From Leifsonia sp. Leaf336 (GTDB taxonomy: Bacteria > Actinomycetota > Actinomycetes > Actinomycetales > Microbacteriaceae): a stretch of 64,000 bases of DNA. Every line of letters begins with the position of its first letter. Within the stretch, counting starts at the first letter, position 1. A program made the translations under genes and the position numbers. Positions 46,028-53,390 of this stretch are shown piece after piece. Below the pieces are notes generated by a model, which searched no databases, was not told the origin of the DNA, and saw only the letters and a list, made by a program, of their open reading frames with translations. The DNA is taken from the NCBI RefSeq assembly GCF_001423695.1, contig NZ_LMOZ01000001.1, positions 940,443 through 1,004,442 of the forward strand. The letters are read 5' to 3'.

Positions 46028-46155
46028 GGGGTCTGTCCTCCCCAGCTCGCGCGCTCGACGGGTTCTCCACGGGTCTTCTGCAAGAACGCCTCCGCGCAAT
46101 CCCGCGGGATCACGATGGACGCACGGCGCTCGCCAGAAGGTGGTCGCCACCATCG

Positions 46156-46317
46156 CCGTACGGCCTCACACTCCAGGAGTACCTCATGCATGAACTCACC
46201 CACCTCGCCGATGGGTGCCCAATCGATGTCCTCGACAGCGTGCGCCGAAGGGCCGAGCACTTTCCCCCGATCGACCGGGAGGTCGTCCTCGAGATCATCG
46301 CCGCAGGTCGCGAATGA
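46156..46317 (+). pseudogene. Antitoxin remnant (FitA/VapB-like C-terminal half)
   Basis: The frame read as YGLTLQEYLMHELTHLADG and ending VVLEIIAAGRE looks like the C-terminal half of a FitA/VapB-type antitoxin (typically SLQEYLxxEL..A). The N-terminal ribbon-helix-helix needed for DNA binding cannot be found in any frame upstream, and no start codon precedes GLTLQEYL; the first in-frame ATG (46186) would leave only 43 residues. The stop overlaps the toxin ATG (ATGA). It is either a decayed antitoxin or one keeping only its toxin-neutralising part. Confidence 0.5.
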
Positions 46318-46757
46318 CCGGCGTCGCCGAAGGGCTGCCCGAGACGGTCGTCGTCGACACCAGCGCGTTGGTCGGCCTGCTCATCGATCCGTCCGCGGCG
46401 GGTCAGACGGTGGCCGAGCGGCTCCGCGGCCGAGACCTCGTGGCACCGGATCTGATGTTCGCCGAGGCCGCGAACGTCCTGCGCAAACTGCATCTGCGCG
46501 GGCTCCTCAGCGACGGGGAGGCCTCCATGGCCTACGCAGAACTGCTGGAGCTGCCGATCGACGCGTGGCCGTTCGAGTCGGTCGAACACCGCGTCTGGCA
46601 GCTTCGCGGAGGCATGAGCGCCTCCGATGCGGCGTTCGTCGCGCTCGCCGAGTTACTCACCGCGCCGCTCGTGACGAGCGACGCCAGGCTCGCCCGCGCG
46701 GTGGAGGCGCTGCCGGCGTCCAAGATGCGCCGAGTGGAGGTGGTCGACGCTCTCTGA
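46314..46757 (+). CDS. vapC: VapC-type PIN-domain toxin
   Basis: 147-residue PIN-domain ribonuclease. The four acidic metal ligands are present: Asp15 (VVDTSAL), Glu51 (MFAEAANVL), Asp105 (SASDAAFVAL) and Asp123 (VTSDARLA). VapC toxins cleave tRNA or rRNA and need an antitoxin encoded just upstream; here only a truncated one is seen. An intact active site beside a broken antitoxin is odd and implies neutralisation by the fragment, by another antitoxin, or poor expression. Confidence 0.88.
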   Translation: MTGVAEGLPETVVVDTSALVGLLIDPSAAGQTVAERLRGRDLVAPDLMFAEAANVLRKLHLRGLLSDGEASMAYAELLELPIDAWPFESVEHRVWQLRGGMSASDAAFVALAELLTAPLVTSDARLARAVEALPASKMRRVEVVDAL

Positions 46758-46778
46758 GCAGCTGGCGTGGGGCCCGGG

Positions 46779-47354
46779 TCAGCGGATGGTCTTGCGCGCC
46801 GTGATCTGGCCGGTGTCGAAGCCGAGCAGGTGCAGGCCGCCGTGGAAGCGGGCGTGCTCGATCTTGATGCAGCGGTCCATGACGACGGTGAGGCCGAGCG
46901 ACTCTCCGTACTCGGCGGCCTCCTGGTTCCAGATGCCGAGCTGCACCCACACGGTGGGAACGCCGAGCGCGGACGCCTCGTCGATCACGCCGGGGATGTC
47001 GCTGGGGCGGCGGAACACGTCCACGATGTCCGGCACCTCGGGCAGCGAGGCGAGGTCGGGGTAGGCCTTGTGCCCCAGGATCGTGTCGGCGTTCGGGTTG
47101 ACGAAGTAGACCCGGAAGTTGGTGGACTGCAGGAGGTACGTTCCGACGAAGTAGCTCGAGCGGGTCGGGTTGGAGGACGCTCCGACGATCGCGACCGACT
47201 TCGCGTTCCGGAGGATGCGCAGGCGTTCCTTGGCGTCGGGGCCGGTCCAGGTGCGCTGCGACTTGAGCAGCTTCGCGAGCGGCGAGTCCGCGGGAACGGA
47301 GCAGCTGAGACCGTTCACGAGCTGGACGTCGGTGGTCTGGACGTCGGTCGTCAT
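46779..47354 (-). CDS. CoA-binding domain protein (YccU family)
   Basis: 191 residues with a Rossmann-type CoA_binding_2 domain: SVAIVGASSNPTRSSYFVG, YFVNPNADTILGHKAYPDLASLPE and VWVQLGIWNQEAAEYGESLGLTVVMDRCIKIEH, including the Cys often conserved near the end. Its ATG overlaps the metY stop by four bases, a recurrent pairing with O-acetylhomoserine sulfhydrylase. Function unknown; a redox or CoA-linked role in sulfur amino acid synthesis is speculative. Confidence 0.85.
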   Translation of the reverse strand: MTTDVQTTDVQLVNGLSCSVPADSPLAKLLKSQRTWTGPDAKERLRILRNAKSVAIVGASSNPTRSSYFVGTYLLQSTNFRVYFVNPNADTILGHKAYPDLASLPEVPDIVDVFRRPSDIPGVIDEASALGVPTVWVQLGIWNQEAAEYGESLGLTVVMDRCIKIEHARFHGGLHLLGFDTGQITARKTIR

Positions 47355-48649
47355 GCTGCCGCCTCCTTCAACGCTGCGGTGAGGGCTTGATCCAGATCGT
47401 AGATGATGTCGTCGACGTCTTCGATGCCGACGCTGATGCGCACGACTCCGGGGAGCACACCGGCGTCGAGGAGCTGCTGCTCGGTCAGCTGGGCATGCGT
47501 CGTCGATGCCGGGTGGATCACGAGCGTCTTCGCGTCGCCGATGTTCGCCAGGTGGCTGGCGAGGTTGAGCGACTCGATCAGACGCTGGCCGACCTCCCGG
47601 CCGCCCGCGACGACGAACGAGAACACACTGCCCGGACCCTTCGGAAGATACTTCTGCGCGCGCTCGTGGTGCGGGTGCTCCGGCAGTCCGGCCCAGAAGA
47701 CCTTCTCGATGCGCGGGTCCGCATCGAGCCACTCGGCGACAGCGCGGGCGTTGTCGACGTGGGCCTGGATGCGGTACGGCAGGGTTTCGACGCCCTGGGC
47801 GAGCAGGAACGCCGAGTGCGGAGCGAGCGACGGGCCGATGTCGCGCAGCTGCTCGGCGCGCAAGCGGGTGAGGAACGCGTACTCGCCGAAGTTGCCCGAC
47901 CACTGCAGGCCTCCGTACGAAGGGACCGGCTCGCCGAACAGCGGGAACTTGTCGGTGTGCCAGTCGAAGCGGCCGCTCTCGACGACGACGCCGCCGAGCG
48001 TCGTGCCGTGGCCGCCGAGGAACTTGGTCGCCGAGTGGATGACGATGTCGGCGCCCCACTCGATCGGGCGGTTCAGATACGGCGTGGCGATGGTGGAATC
48101 GATGATGAGCGGGAGCCCGGCGGCGTGCGCCACCTGGGCGAGGCCCTCGATGTCGGCGATCTCGCCGGACGGGTTGGCGATCGTCTCGGCGAAGACGAGC
48201 TTCGTGCGGTCGTTGATGGCGGCGGCGTAGTCGGCGGGGTCCGAACTCTGGACGAAGGTCGTCTCGACGCCGAACCGGCGGAGGGTGACATCCAGCTGCG
48301 TGATCGATCCGCCATAGAGGTTGGCGGAGGCCACGATGTGGTCGCCGGCGCCGGCGAGGGAGGCGAACGTGATGTACTGCGCGCTCAGGCCGCTCGCGGT
48401 CGCGACCGCGCCGAGGCCGCCCTCGAGGCTCGCGATCCTCTCCTCGAAGGAGGCGACGGTCGGGTTCGCGAGACGGGAGTAGATGTTGCCGTACTTCTGC
48501 AGCGCGAACCGCGCCGCGGCGTCCGCGGTGTCGTCGAAGACGAAAGCGCTCGTCTGGTAGATCGGGAGTGCGCGCGCACCGGTCACGGGGTCGGGGATGT
48601 TGCCCGCGTGGATCGCACGCGTCCGGAAGCCATATTCGCGATCAGCCAT
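47351..48649 (-). CDS. metY: O-acetylhomoserine aminocarboxypropyltransferase/sulfhydrylase
   Basis: 432-residue Cys/Met-metabolism PLP enzyme that makes homocysteine from O-acetylhomoserine and sulfide. Features: FRTRAIHAGNIPDP N-terminus, YSRLANPTVASFEERIASLEGG, the PLP lysine in IHSATKFLGGHGTTLGG, and FSFVVAGGREVG. At over 420 residues it fits MetY rather than MetB/MetZ. TAGCGT (48656-48661, minus strand) ends six bases before ATG 48649, and a palindrome, CCAGGC-ACCG-GCCTGG (48673-48688), overlaps the expected -35. Confidence 0.93.
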   Translation of the reverse strand: MADREYGFRTRAIHAGNIPDPVTGARALPIYQTSAFVFDDTADAAARFALQKYGNIYSRLANPTVASFEERIASLEGGLGAVATASGLSAQYITFASLAGAGDHIVASANLYGGSITQLDVTLRRFGVETTFVQSSDPADYAAAINDRTKLVFAETIANPSGEIADIEGLAQVAHAAGLPLIIDSTIATPYLNRPIEWGADIVIHSATKFLGGHGTTLGGVVVESGRFDWHTDKFPLFGEPVPSYGGLQWSGNFGEYAFLTRLRAEQLRDIGPSLAPHSAFLLAQGVETLPYRIQAHVDNARAVAEWLDADPRIEKVFWAGLPEHPHHERAQKYLPKGPGSVFSFVVAGGREVGQRLIESLNLASHLANIGDAKTLVIHPASTTHAQLTEQQLLDAGVLPGVVRISVGIEDVDDIIYDLDQALTAALKEAAA

Positions 48650-48672
48650 GCGGCCACGCTACCGGAGGCCGC

Positions 48673-48688
48673 CCAGGCACCGGCCTGG
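48673..48688. promoter_or_regulatory. Palindrome at the predicted -35 of metY
   Basis: CCAGGC-ACCG-GCCTGG is a perfect 6-4-6 inverted repeat located 12 bases upstream of the TAGCGT -10 of the minus-strand metY gene. It may bind a methionine/cysteine regulator; McbR-type operators known from corynebacteria do not obviously match, so the regulator is unidentified. Confidence 0.4.
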
Positions 48689-48754
48689 TCCAACGTAATA
48701 CGCGGACATCGTTCGCCCGCTCGCCGTGCACTGCTCGTGCCCAGCCCGCTGTCG

Positions 48755-48760
48755 TAGCGT
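48755..48760 (+). promoter_or_regulatory. -10 element of the guanidine-responsive gdx transcript
   Basis: TAGCGT would start transcription near 48766, at the beginning of a GGGATCGC/GCGATCCC hairpin (48765-48787) that precedes and overlaps the riboswitch by two bases. Unlike its neighbours this gene has a leader of about 75 bases. Confidence 0.5.
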
Positions 48761-48784
48761 GGAAGGGATCGCGGCGACTGCGAT

Positions 48785-48826
48785 CCCGGACGACGGTTCA
48801 GTACCCGGAGCGCGACAAGACTGGCC
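48785..48826 (+). ncRNA. Guanidine-III riboswitch (ykkC-III)
   Basis: The sequence CCCGGACGA ... GTACCCGG ... CGACAAGAC follows the ykkC-III consensus closely: P1 from CCGG (48786-48789) with CCGG (48805-48808), the conserved ACGA and GACAAGAC segments, and P2/pseudoknot from GGTTCAGT (48795-48802) with ACTGGCC (48820-48826). The AAGGAG ribosome binding site (48827-48832) follows at once, so guanidinium binding would control access to it. The downstream gene is a Gdx exporter, the expected target. Known from established riboswitch biology; identified here by eye. Confidence 0.88.
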
Positions 48827-48840
48827 AAGGAGTCGTCCTC

Positions 48841-49155
48841 GTGTCCTGGATCGTCCTCATCCTCTCCGGCGTGCTCGAAGCCGTTTGGGCTACGGCCCTC
48901 GGTAAGTCCGCCGGCTTCACCCGCCTCTGGCCGAGCGTCGTCTTCGGTGTCGCTCTCGTGGCCTCCATGGCCGGCCTCGCCTACGCGATGCGCGAGATCT
49001 CGACCGGCACGGCCTACGCCGTCTGGGTCGGCATCGGCGCCGCGCTCACCGTGCTCTACGCGATGATCTTCGGCGGCGACGGCTTCTCCGTGGTGAAGCT
49101 GCTGCTCATCCTCGGCCTGGTGGCCTGCGTCATCGGCCTCAAGCTGGTCCACTGA
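48841..49155 (+). CDS. gdx: Guanidinium exporter (SMR family, Gdx/SugE)
   Basis: 104 residues, four membrane helices. All residues of the Gdx guanidinium site are at the standard numbering: Gly10, Glu13, Trp16, Ser42, Tyr59 and Trp62; EmrE-type drug pumps differ at several of these. Exports guanidinium in exchange for protons as a dual-topology dimer. GTG 48841 lies eight bases after AAGGAG and follows the guanidine-III riboswitch. Confidence 0.93.
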   Translation: MSWIVLILSGVLEAVWATALGKSAGFTRLWPSVVFGVALVASMAGLAYAMREISTGTAYAVWVGIGAALTVLYAMIFGGDGFSVVKLLLILGLVACVIGLKLVH

Positions 49156-49188
49156 ATCGAGGAGCGGCGCACGCCGAACGGCGCACCG

Positions 49189-50778
49189 TCACAATGCCGC
49201 GAGCAGCCGCGCCCCCTCCGGCACCCCCAGCCCGGTGCAGGCGTCCCAGCCGGCGCCGGCCGCGTATGCGCCGTTGTTCCCAGACGTGATGTCACGGAAG
49301 CCCGCGGCGACCTGCCCGGCGCGGGTGGAGTCGTAGAGCGCGGGCTGCACCAGCCCGAACCGCTTGCCCGTCGACTGGGCGAGGCGCGCGATCAGTGCCG
49401 CCCACAGCGGCGCGACGGCGCTGGTGCCGCCGATGACCAGGTCTTTGCCGTCGACCCGCACCTGGTAGCCGGTCTGCGGGTCGGCGACCGCCGACACGTC
49501 GGGCACCCCGCGCCCGCCGGGGCCGTTCGCGCTGCCCCCGGCGTCCGTTCCTCCCGGCCCGGCCGGCACGCCGACGCCGCCCTGCCACGACGGAAGGGGG
49601 AAGACCGCGCTCACGCCGCCTCCGGTCGCACCGTTGCCGGTGCCGTTGTTCCACACCGTCTCCGAACGCACCGCGCCGGTGGAGGTGTCGGCGTCGAGCC
49701 GGGTGCCGCCGCAGGCGAGAGCATGCGGCGACGACGCCGGGAAGTCCACGTGCGCCTTGCCGTCGCCGACACGGTCGCTGCTGCCGTCGTCGCCCGCGGC
49801 GACCGTGGTGGTCACCCCGAGCGCCGCGGCATCCTGCAGCGCCTGGTCGAAGGCGGTGCGCGCCTGGGCGGTCCACTGGTCCTCCGACTGGCCCCAGCTG
49901 ATGCTGATGGCAGCCGGAGTGGGCGTCGCATGTGCCGCGGTGCTGACCGCGTCCAGGAATCCGGCATCGGTGTTGGGCGCGAAGTAGACGACGATCGAGG
50001 CGCCGGGCGCGAGTGCCCCGACGACTTCGATGTCGAGCATGACCTCCCCGTCGGCGCCGTTCGGGTCCTGCCCCGGCACGTTCGCTCCGCCGTCGACGCC
50101 CACCGCCGTGACCGACGGCGACGGGATGCCGAGTCCGGCGAAGTAGGTGTCGAGGTCGGTCTGCTCGTAGCCTCCGCCGAGTTCGACGATCGCGATCGTC
50201 TGCCCGCTGCCGTCCGCTCCCGCGGGGAAGTCGTACACGGTGCCCAGTTGCGGCGGGGTGTAGCTCGTCGACACGGCGGCCGGCCGTGCGACGCGGAACT
50301 GCGCGCGCGCCTGAGGGCGGTCGTCGAGGCCGAGAACCGCGGTCACGACACCGTCGAGCTCGGCGGGGATGCTGAGGCCGCCGGAGCGCTGGCGGTAGCT
50401 GGGGGCTTCGGCGCCCGCATCGGCGGGCCGCGACTCCGCCAGGTCGGTCCCGAAGACGCGGGCGAGCACCGAGACCGGCCCGGAGACCCGCACCCGCCGC
50501 TCGGCGGCGTTCTTCTCGTCGATGGTCACGCCGAGTCGCGCGAGCGTCGAGACGACGAGGTGGAGGTCCTCCGGCGACGCACCGTACCGGTCGCCGAGCT
50601 CCTGAGCGGTCAGCGGAGACGCGAAGACGTCCTCCGGCAGCGGCGCCCGGCGGCGCAGGATCAGCGTGGCCTCCACGGGGGCGTCCGGGGCGAGGGCGCC
50701 GTGCGCCTCGTAGCCGGTGCGCTCCGGCCGTTCGCTTCCGGGAAGGGGGACGAGGTTCAGCGGCTCTTCGGCATCCAT
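49189..50778 (-). CDS. S53 family peptidase (kumamolisin/sedolisin-like) with pro-domain
   Basis: 529 residues: a Pro-kumamolisin activation domain (about 30-165) and an S53 catalytic domain. The catalytic triad is Glu245 and Asp249 (GEVMLD) with Ser453 (GGTSAVAPLWAAL); the oxyanion Asp is in VAAGDDGSS (330-331) and the calcium site in FRDITSGNNG..AGAGWDACTG. Active at acid pH in known members. No Sec signal peptide is seen, which is also true of kumamolisin. TAGACC (50786-50791, minus strand) ends seven bases before ATG 50778. Confidence 0.92.
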   Translation of the reverse strand: MDAEEPLNLVPLPGSERPERTGYEAHGALAPDAPVEATLILRRRAPLPEDVFASPLTAQELGDRYGASPEDLHLVVSTLARLGVTIDEKNAAERRVRVSGPVSVLARVFGTDLAESRPADAGAEAPSYRQRSGGLSIPAELDGVVTAVLGLDDRPQARAQFRVARPAAVSTSYTPPQLGTVYDFPAGADGSGQTIAIVELGGGYEQTDLDTYFAGLGIPSPSVTAVGVDGGANVPGQDPNGADGEVMLDIEVVGALAPGASIVVYFAPNTDAGFLDAVSTAAHATPTPAAISISWGQSEDQWTAQARTAFDQALQDAAALGVTTTVAAGDDGSSDRVGDGKAHVDFPASSPHALACGGTRLDADTSTGAVRSETVWNNGTGNGATGGGVSAVFPLPSWQGGVGVPAGPGGTDAGGSANGPGGRGVPDVSAVADPQTGYQVRVDGKDLVIGGTSAVAPLWAALIARLAQSTGKRFGLVQPALYDSTRAGQVAAGFRDITSGNNGAYAAGAGWDACTGLGVPEGARLLAAL

Positions 50779-50836
50779 ACTCCACGGTCTACCACCGGGC
50801 GCCGACAGCCGGAACGGGCGGGGCCTGAGAAGGGCG

Positions 50837-52471
50837 TCAGACCCAGCTGGGCAGCCACATGTGGATCCGCCAGTACCAGAACGGCACCTGCTGGCCCGTC
50901 CAGAGCGGCCAGAAGAACACGCTGACGACCGTCGCCACGACCAGGAAGACCGTCACCCAGGCGATCCCGCGCCGGCGCCGATGCTCCGGGTCGGTGCGCC
51001 TGCCGAGCACGATGCCGATGACCGCCGCCAAGCCGAGGATGAGGTAGGGCTCGAACGCGATCGAGTAGAACTGGAAGATCGTGCGGTTGATGTACAGCAT
51101 CCACGGCAGATAGCCCGCGGCGAGCCCGGTGAGGATGAGGCCGATCTGCCACTCCCGGTATCGCGCCAGCCGGTACACGAGGTAGAAGACCGCGGCGGCG
51201 GCGGCCCACCAGATGATCGGGTTGCCGAGCGAGGTGATCGCGGCGGAACACCCTCCCGGTGCGGTGCAGCCGGCCTGGCCGTACGCGTTGCCGGTGTAGT
51301 ACATGCTCGTCGGCCGGATCATGAAGAGCCACGTCAGCGGGTTGGACTGGTACGGGTGCGGCACGTGGAGGTTGATGCTGTAGTTGTACATCTCGGTCTG
51401 GTAGTGCCAGAGGTTCTGGAACCACAGCGGCACCCACGACAGGGCGCCCGTCCACTGCGCGTGCACCGACTCCGCCCAGTTGCGGTAGTAGCCTCCGCTG
51501 GTCACGAGCCAGCCGGTCCAGGTCGCGATGTAGGAGACGAACGCGATCGGCACCATCAGCACGAAGGTCGCAGGCGCCTGCTTGAGCAGCGAGCCGGTGA
51601 CGTAGAACGCGACGCCCTCTCGGCGGCGGGCCAGCGCGTCGACCACGACGGTGTACACGGCGAAGAACGCAAGGAAGTAGAACCCCGTCCACTTGACCCC
51701 GGCGCAGAGCCCGGTGAGGATGCCCGCCGAGATCAGCCAGGGCCGCCACCAGATCACCGGCCCCCAGGCCGGGTCGCGGCCGGCCGAGCGGTCCGCGGCG
51801 AGACGCGCCGCGAGCCGGGTCGCGTGCCAGCGCCGGTCGAGCAGCACGCAGCCGAACGCGAGCAACGCGAAGAACATCACGATGTTGTCGAGGAGGGCCA
51901 CCCGGCTCATGACGATCGCGTGCCCGTCGATCGCCAGCAGGAAGCCGGCGATGGTCGCCACGATCGTGGTCTTGAACATCATCCGCGCGATCAGGAACAC
52001 GACCAGCACGGCCAGGGTGCCGACGATCGCCGTCGAGAGGCGCCAGCCGAACGAGTTGCCTGCGCCGGTCGCGGCCATCCCCAGCGCGATGATCCATTTG
52101 CCGAGCGGGGGGTGGGCGACGAACGAGGGCGACGAGGAGAAGATGTCGGTGTCGCCTGCGGCGAACGATTGATCGGCCTTGTCGGGCCAGCTGCCTTCGT
52201 AGCCGAGGTGGAACAGGCTCCAGGCGTCTTTGACGTAGAAGGTCTCGTCGAAGACCAGCACGTGCGGCGAGCCGAGGTCCCAGAGGCGCAGGATCGCGGC
52301 CAGCAGTGTCACGCCGAGGGGCGCTCCCCAGTACCAGAGCTTCAGGCGGAGCGGCGTGCGCAGCACGCGCGCCCACCAGTCGTCGAGCCGGCTGCCGGTG
52401 CGCTCGGGGGCCGCATGGGCGGCGGGAGCGACGTACGCGGTGTGGTCCGCGAGTGGGGAAGGGGAGCTCAC
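50837..52471 (-). CDS. pmt: Dolichyl/polyprenyl-phosphate-mannose--protein mannosyltransferase
   Basis: 544-residue GT39 membrane enzyme with about eleven helices, moving mannose from polyprenyl phosphate to Ser/Thr of exported proteins, as in mycobacteria. LRLWDLGSPHVLVFDETFYVKDAWSL carries the catalytic Asp-Glu of the first periplasmic loop, and HPPLGKW a conserved second loop. GTG 52471 is chosen, six bases after CAGGAT (52478-52483, minus strand); the longer frame is antisense of rsmI. Proline- and Ser/Thr-rich membrane proteins such as the one at 20-22 kb are possible substrates. Confidence 0.92.
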   Translation of the reverse strand: MSSPSPLADHTAYVAPAAHAAPERTGSRLDDWWARVLRTPLRLKLWYWGAPLGVTLLAAILRLWDLGSPHVLVFDETFYVKDAWSLFHLGYEGSWPDKADQSFAAGDTDIFSSSPSFVAHPPLGKWIIALGMAATGAGNSFGWRLSTAIVGTLAVLVVFLIARMMFKTTIVATIAGFLLAIDGHAIVMSRVALLDNIVMFFALLAFGCVLLDRRWHATRLAARLAADRSAGRDPAWGPVIWWRPWLISAGILTGLCAGVKWTGFYFLAFFAVYTVVVDALARRREGVAFYVTGSLLKQAPATFVLMVPIAFVSYIATWTGWLVTSGGYYRNWAESVHAQWTGALSWVPLWFQNLWHYQTEMYNYSINLHVPHPYQSNPLTWLFMIRPTSMYYTGNAYGQAGCTAPGGCSAAITSLGNPIIWWAAAAAVFYLVYRLARYREWQIGLILTGLAAGYLPWMLYINRTIFQFYSIAFEPYLILGLAAVIGIVLGRRTDPEHRRRRGIAWVTVFLVVATVVSVFFWPLWTGQQVPFWYWRIHMWLPSWV

Positions 52472-52477
52472 CAGGAC

Positions 52478-52490
52478 ATCCTGACAGACT
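52478..52490. promoter_or_regulatory. Back-to-back divergent -10 elements of pmt and rsmI
   Basis: CAGGAT (minus strand, 52478-52483) and CAGACT (plus strand, 52485-52490) lie one base apart, each ending six bases before its start codon (GTG 52471, ATG 52497). Only 25 bases separate the two starts, so polymerases at the two promoters cannot bind at once. Confidence 0.5.
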
Positions 52491-52496
52491 GGACTC

Positions 52497-53318
52497 ATGA
52501 TCATCCTCGCCGCGACGCCGATCGGGAACCTGGGCGACGCCTCCGCCCGACTTGTCGAGGTGCTGGCCTCGGCGACCGTCGTCGCGGCGGAGGACACCCG
52601 GGTCACCCAGCGCCTCCTCGCCGGTCTCGGCATCGACAACCGGCCGCGGCTCATCGCCCTCCACGAGCACAACGAGCGCGACCGCGCGGCCGAGCTGGTC
52701 GAGCTGGCCCGCGGCCAGGACGTCGTGGTGCTCTCCGACGCCGGCATGCCCACCGTCTCCGACCCGGGCTTCCCGCTGGTGGAGGCCGCGGCCGCGGCCG
52801 GCGTCGACGTGACGGTGATCCCGGGTCCGAGCGCGGTGCTCACTGCTCTCGCCGTCTCCGGCCTCCCGACCGACCGGTTCACGTTCGAGGGGTTCCTGCC
52901 GCGCAAGCAGGGCGAACGCCGCTCGACGCTGCGAGCGCTCGCGGGCGAGAAGCGCACCATGGTGTTCTTCGAGTCGCCCAACCGGCTCGCGGCCTCCCTC
53001 GCGGATTTCGCTCGCGAATTCGGCGACGATCGCCGCGCCGTCGTCTGCCGTGAGCTGACCAAGCTCCACGAGGAGGTGCGCCGCGGCCCGGTCGCCGAGC
53101 TGGCGGAGTGGGCCGCGGAGGGCGTGCGCGGCGAGATCGTGGTCGTCGTCGCGGGCGCTCCGGCGCGGGAGGCCGACCCGGCCACAGCGCTCGAGCAGGT
53201 GCTCGCGCTGGTCGCCGACGGTGTGCGCCTCAAGGACGCCGCGGCCGAGGTCGCGGAGGCCACCGGCCTCTCCAAGCGCGACCTCTACCAGGCGGCGTTG
53301 GAAGCCCGGCGAAGCTGA
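52497..53318 (+). CDS. rsmI: 16S rRNA (cytidine(1402)-2'-O)-methyltransferase
   Basis: 273-residue SAM-dependent tetrapyrrole-methylase-fold enzyme. [54 protein letters not shown] and [31 protein letters not shown] are the RsmI signatures. Modifies C1402 in the ribosomal P site. Starts a housekeeping stretch rsmI-metG-tatD-rsmA-ispE, common in actinobacteria. Confidence 0.95.
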   Translation: MIILAATPIGNLGDASARLVEVLASATVVAAEDTRVTQRLLAGLGIDNRPRLIALHEHNERDRAAELVELARGQDVVVLSDAGMPTVSDPGFPLVEAAAAAGVDVTVIPGPSAVLTALAVSGLPTDRFTFEGFLPRKQGERRSTLRALAGEKRTMVFFESPNRLAASLADFAREFGDDRRAVVCRELTKLHEEVRRGPVAELAEWAAEGVRGEIVVVVAGAPAREADPATALEQVLALVADGVRLKDAAAEVAEATGLSKRDLYQAALEARRS

Positions 53319-53390
53319 CGAACGCCGCCCCTCGCCGGCTCCTCGGTAACATCGCCGGGCAGGCCTTCCCGCGCCCGTAGGATAGTCAGC

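Noticed and set aside
48650-48760. SAM riboswitch upstream of metY
   Set aside because: No SAM-riboswitch core is recognisable, and the -10 placement implies a leaderless metY message.
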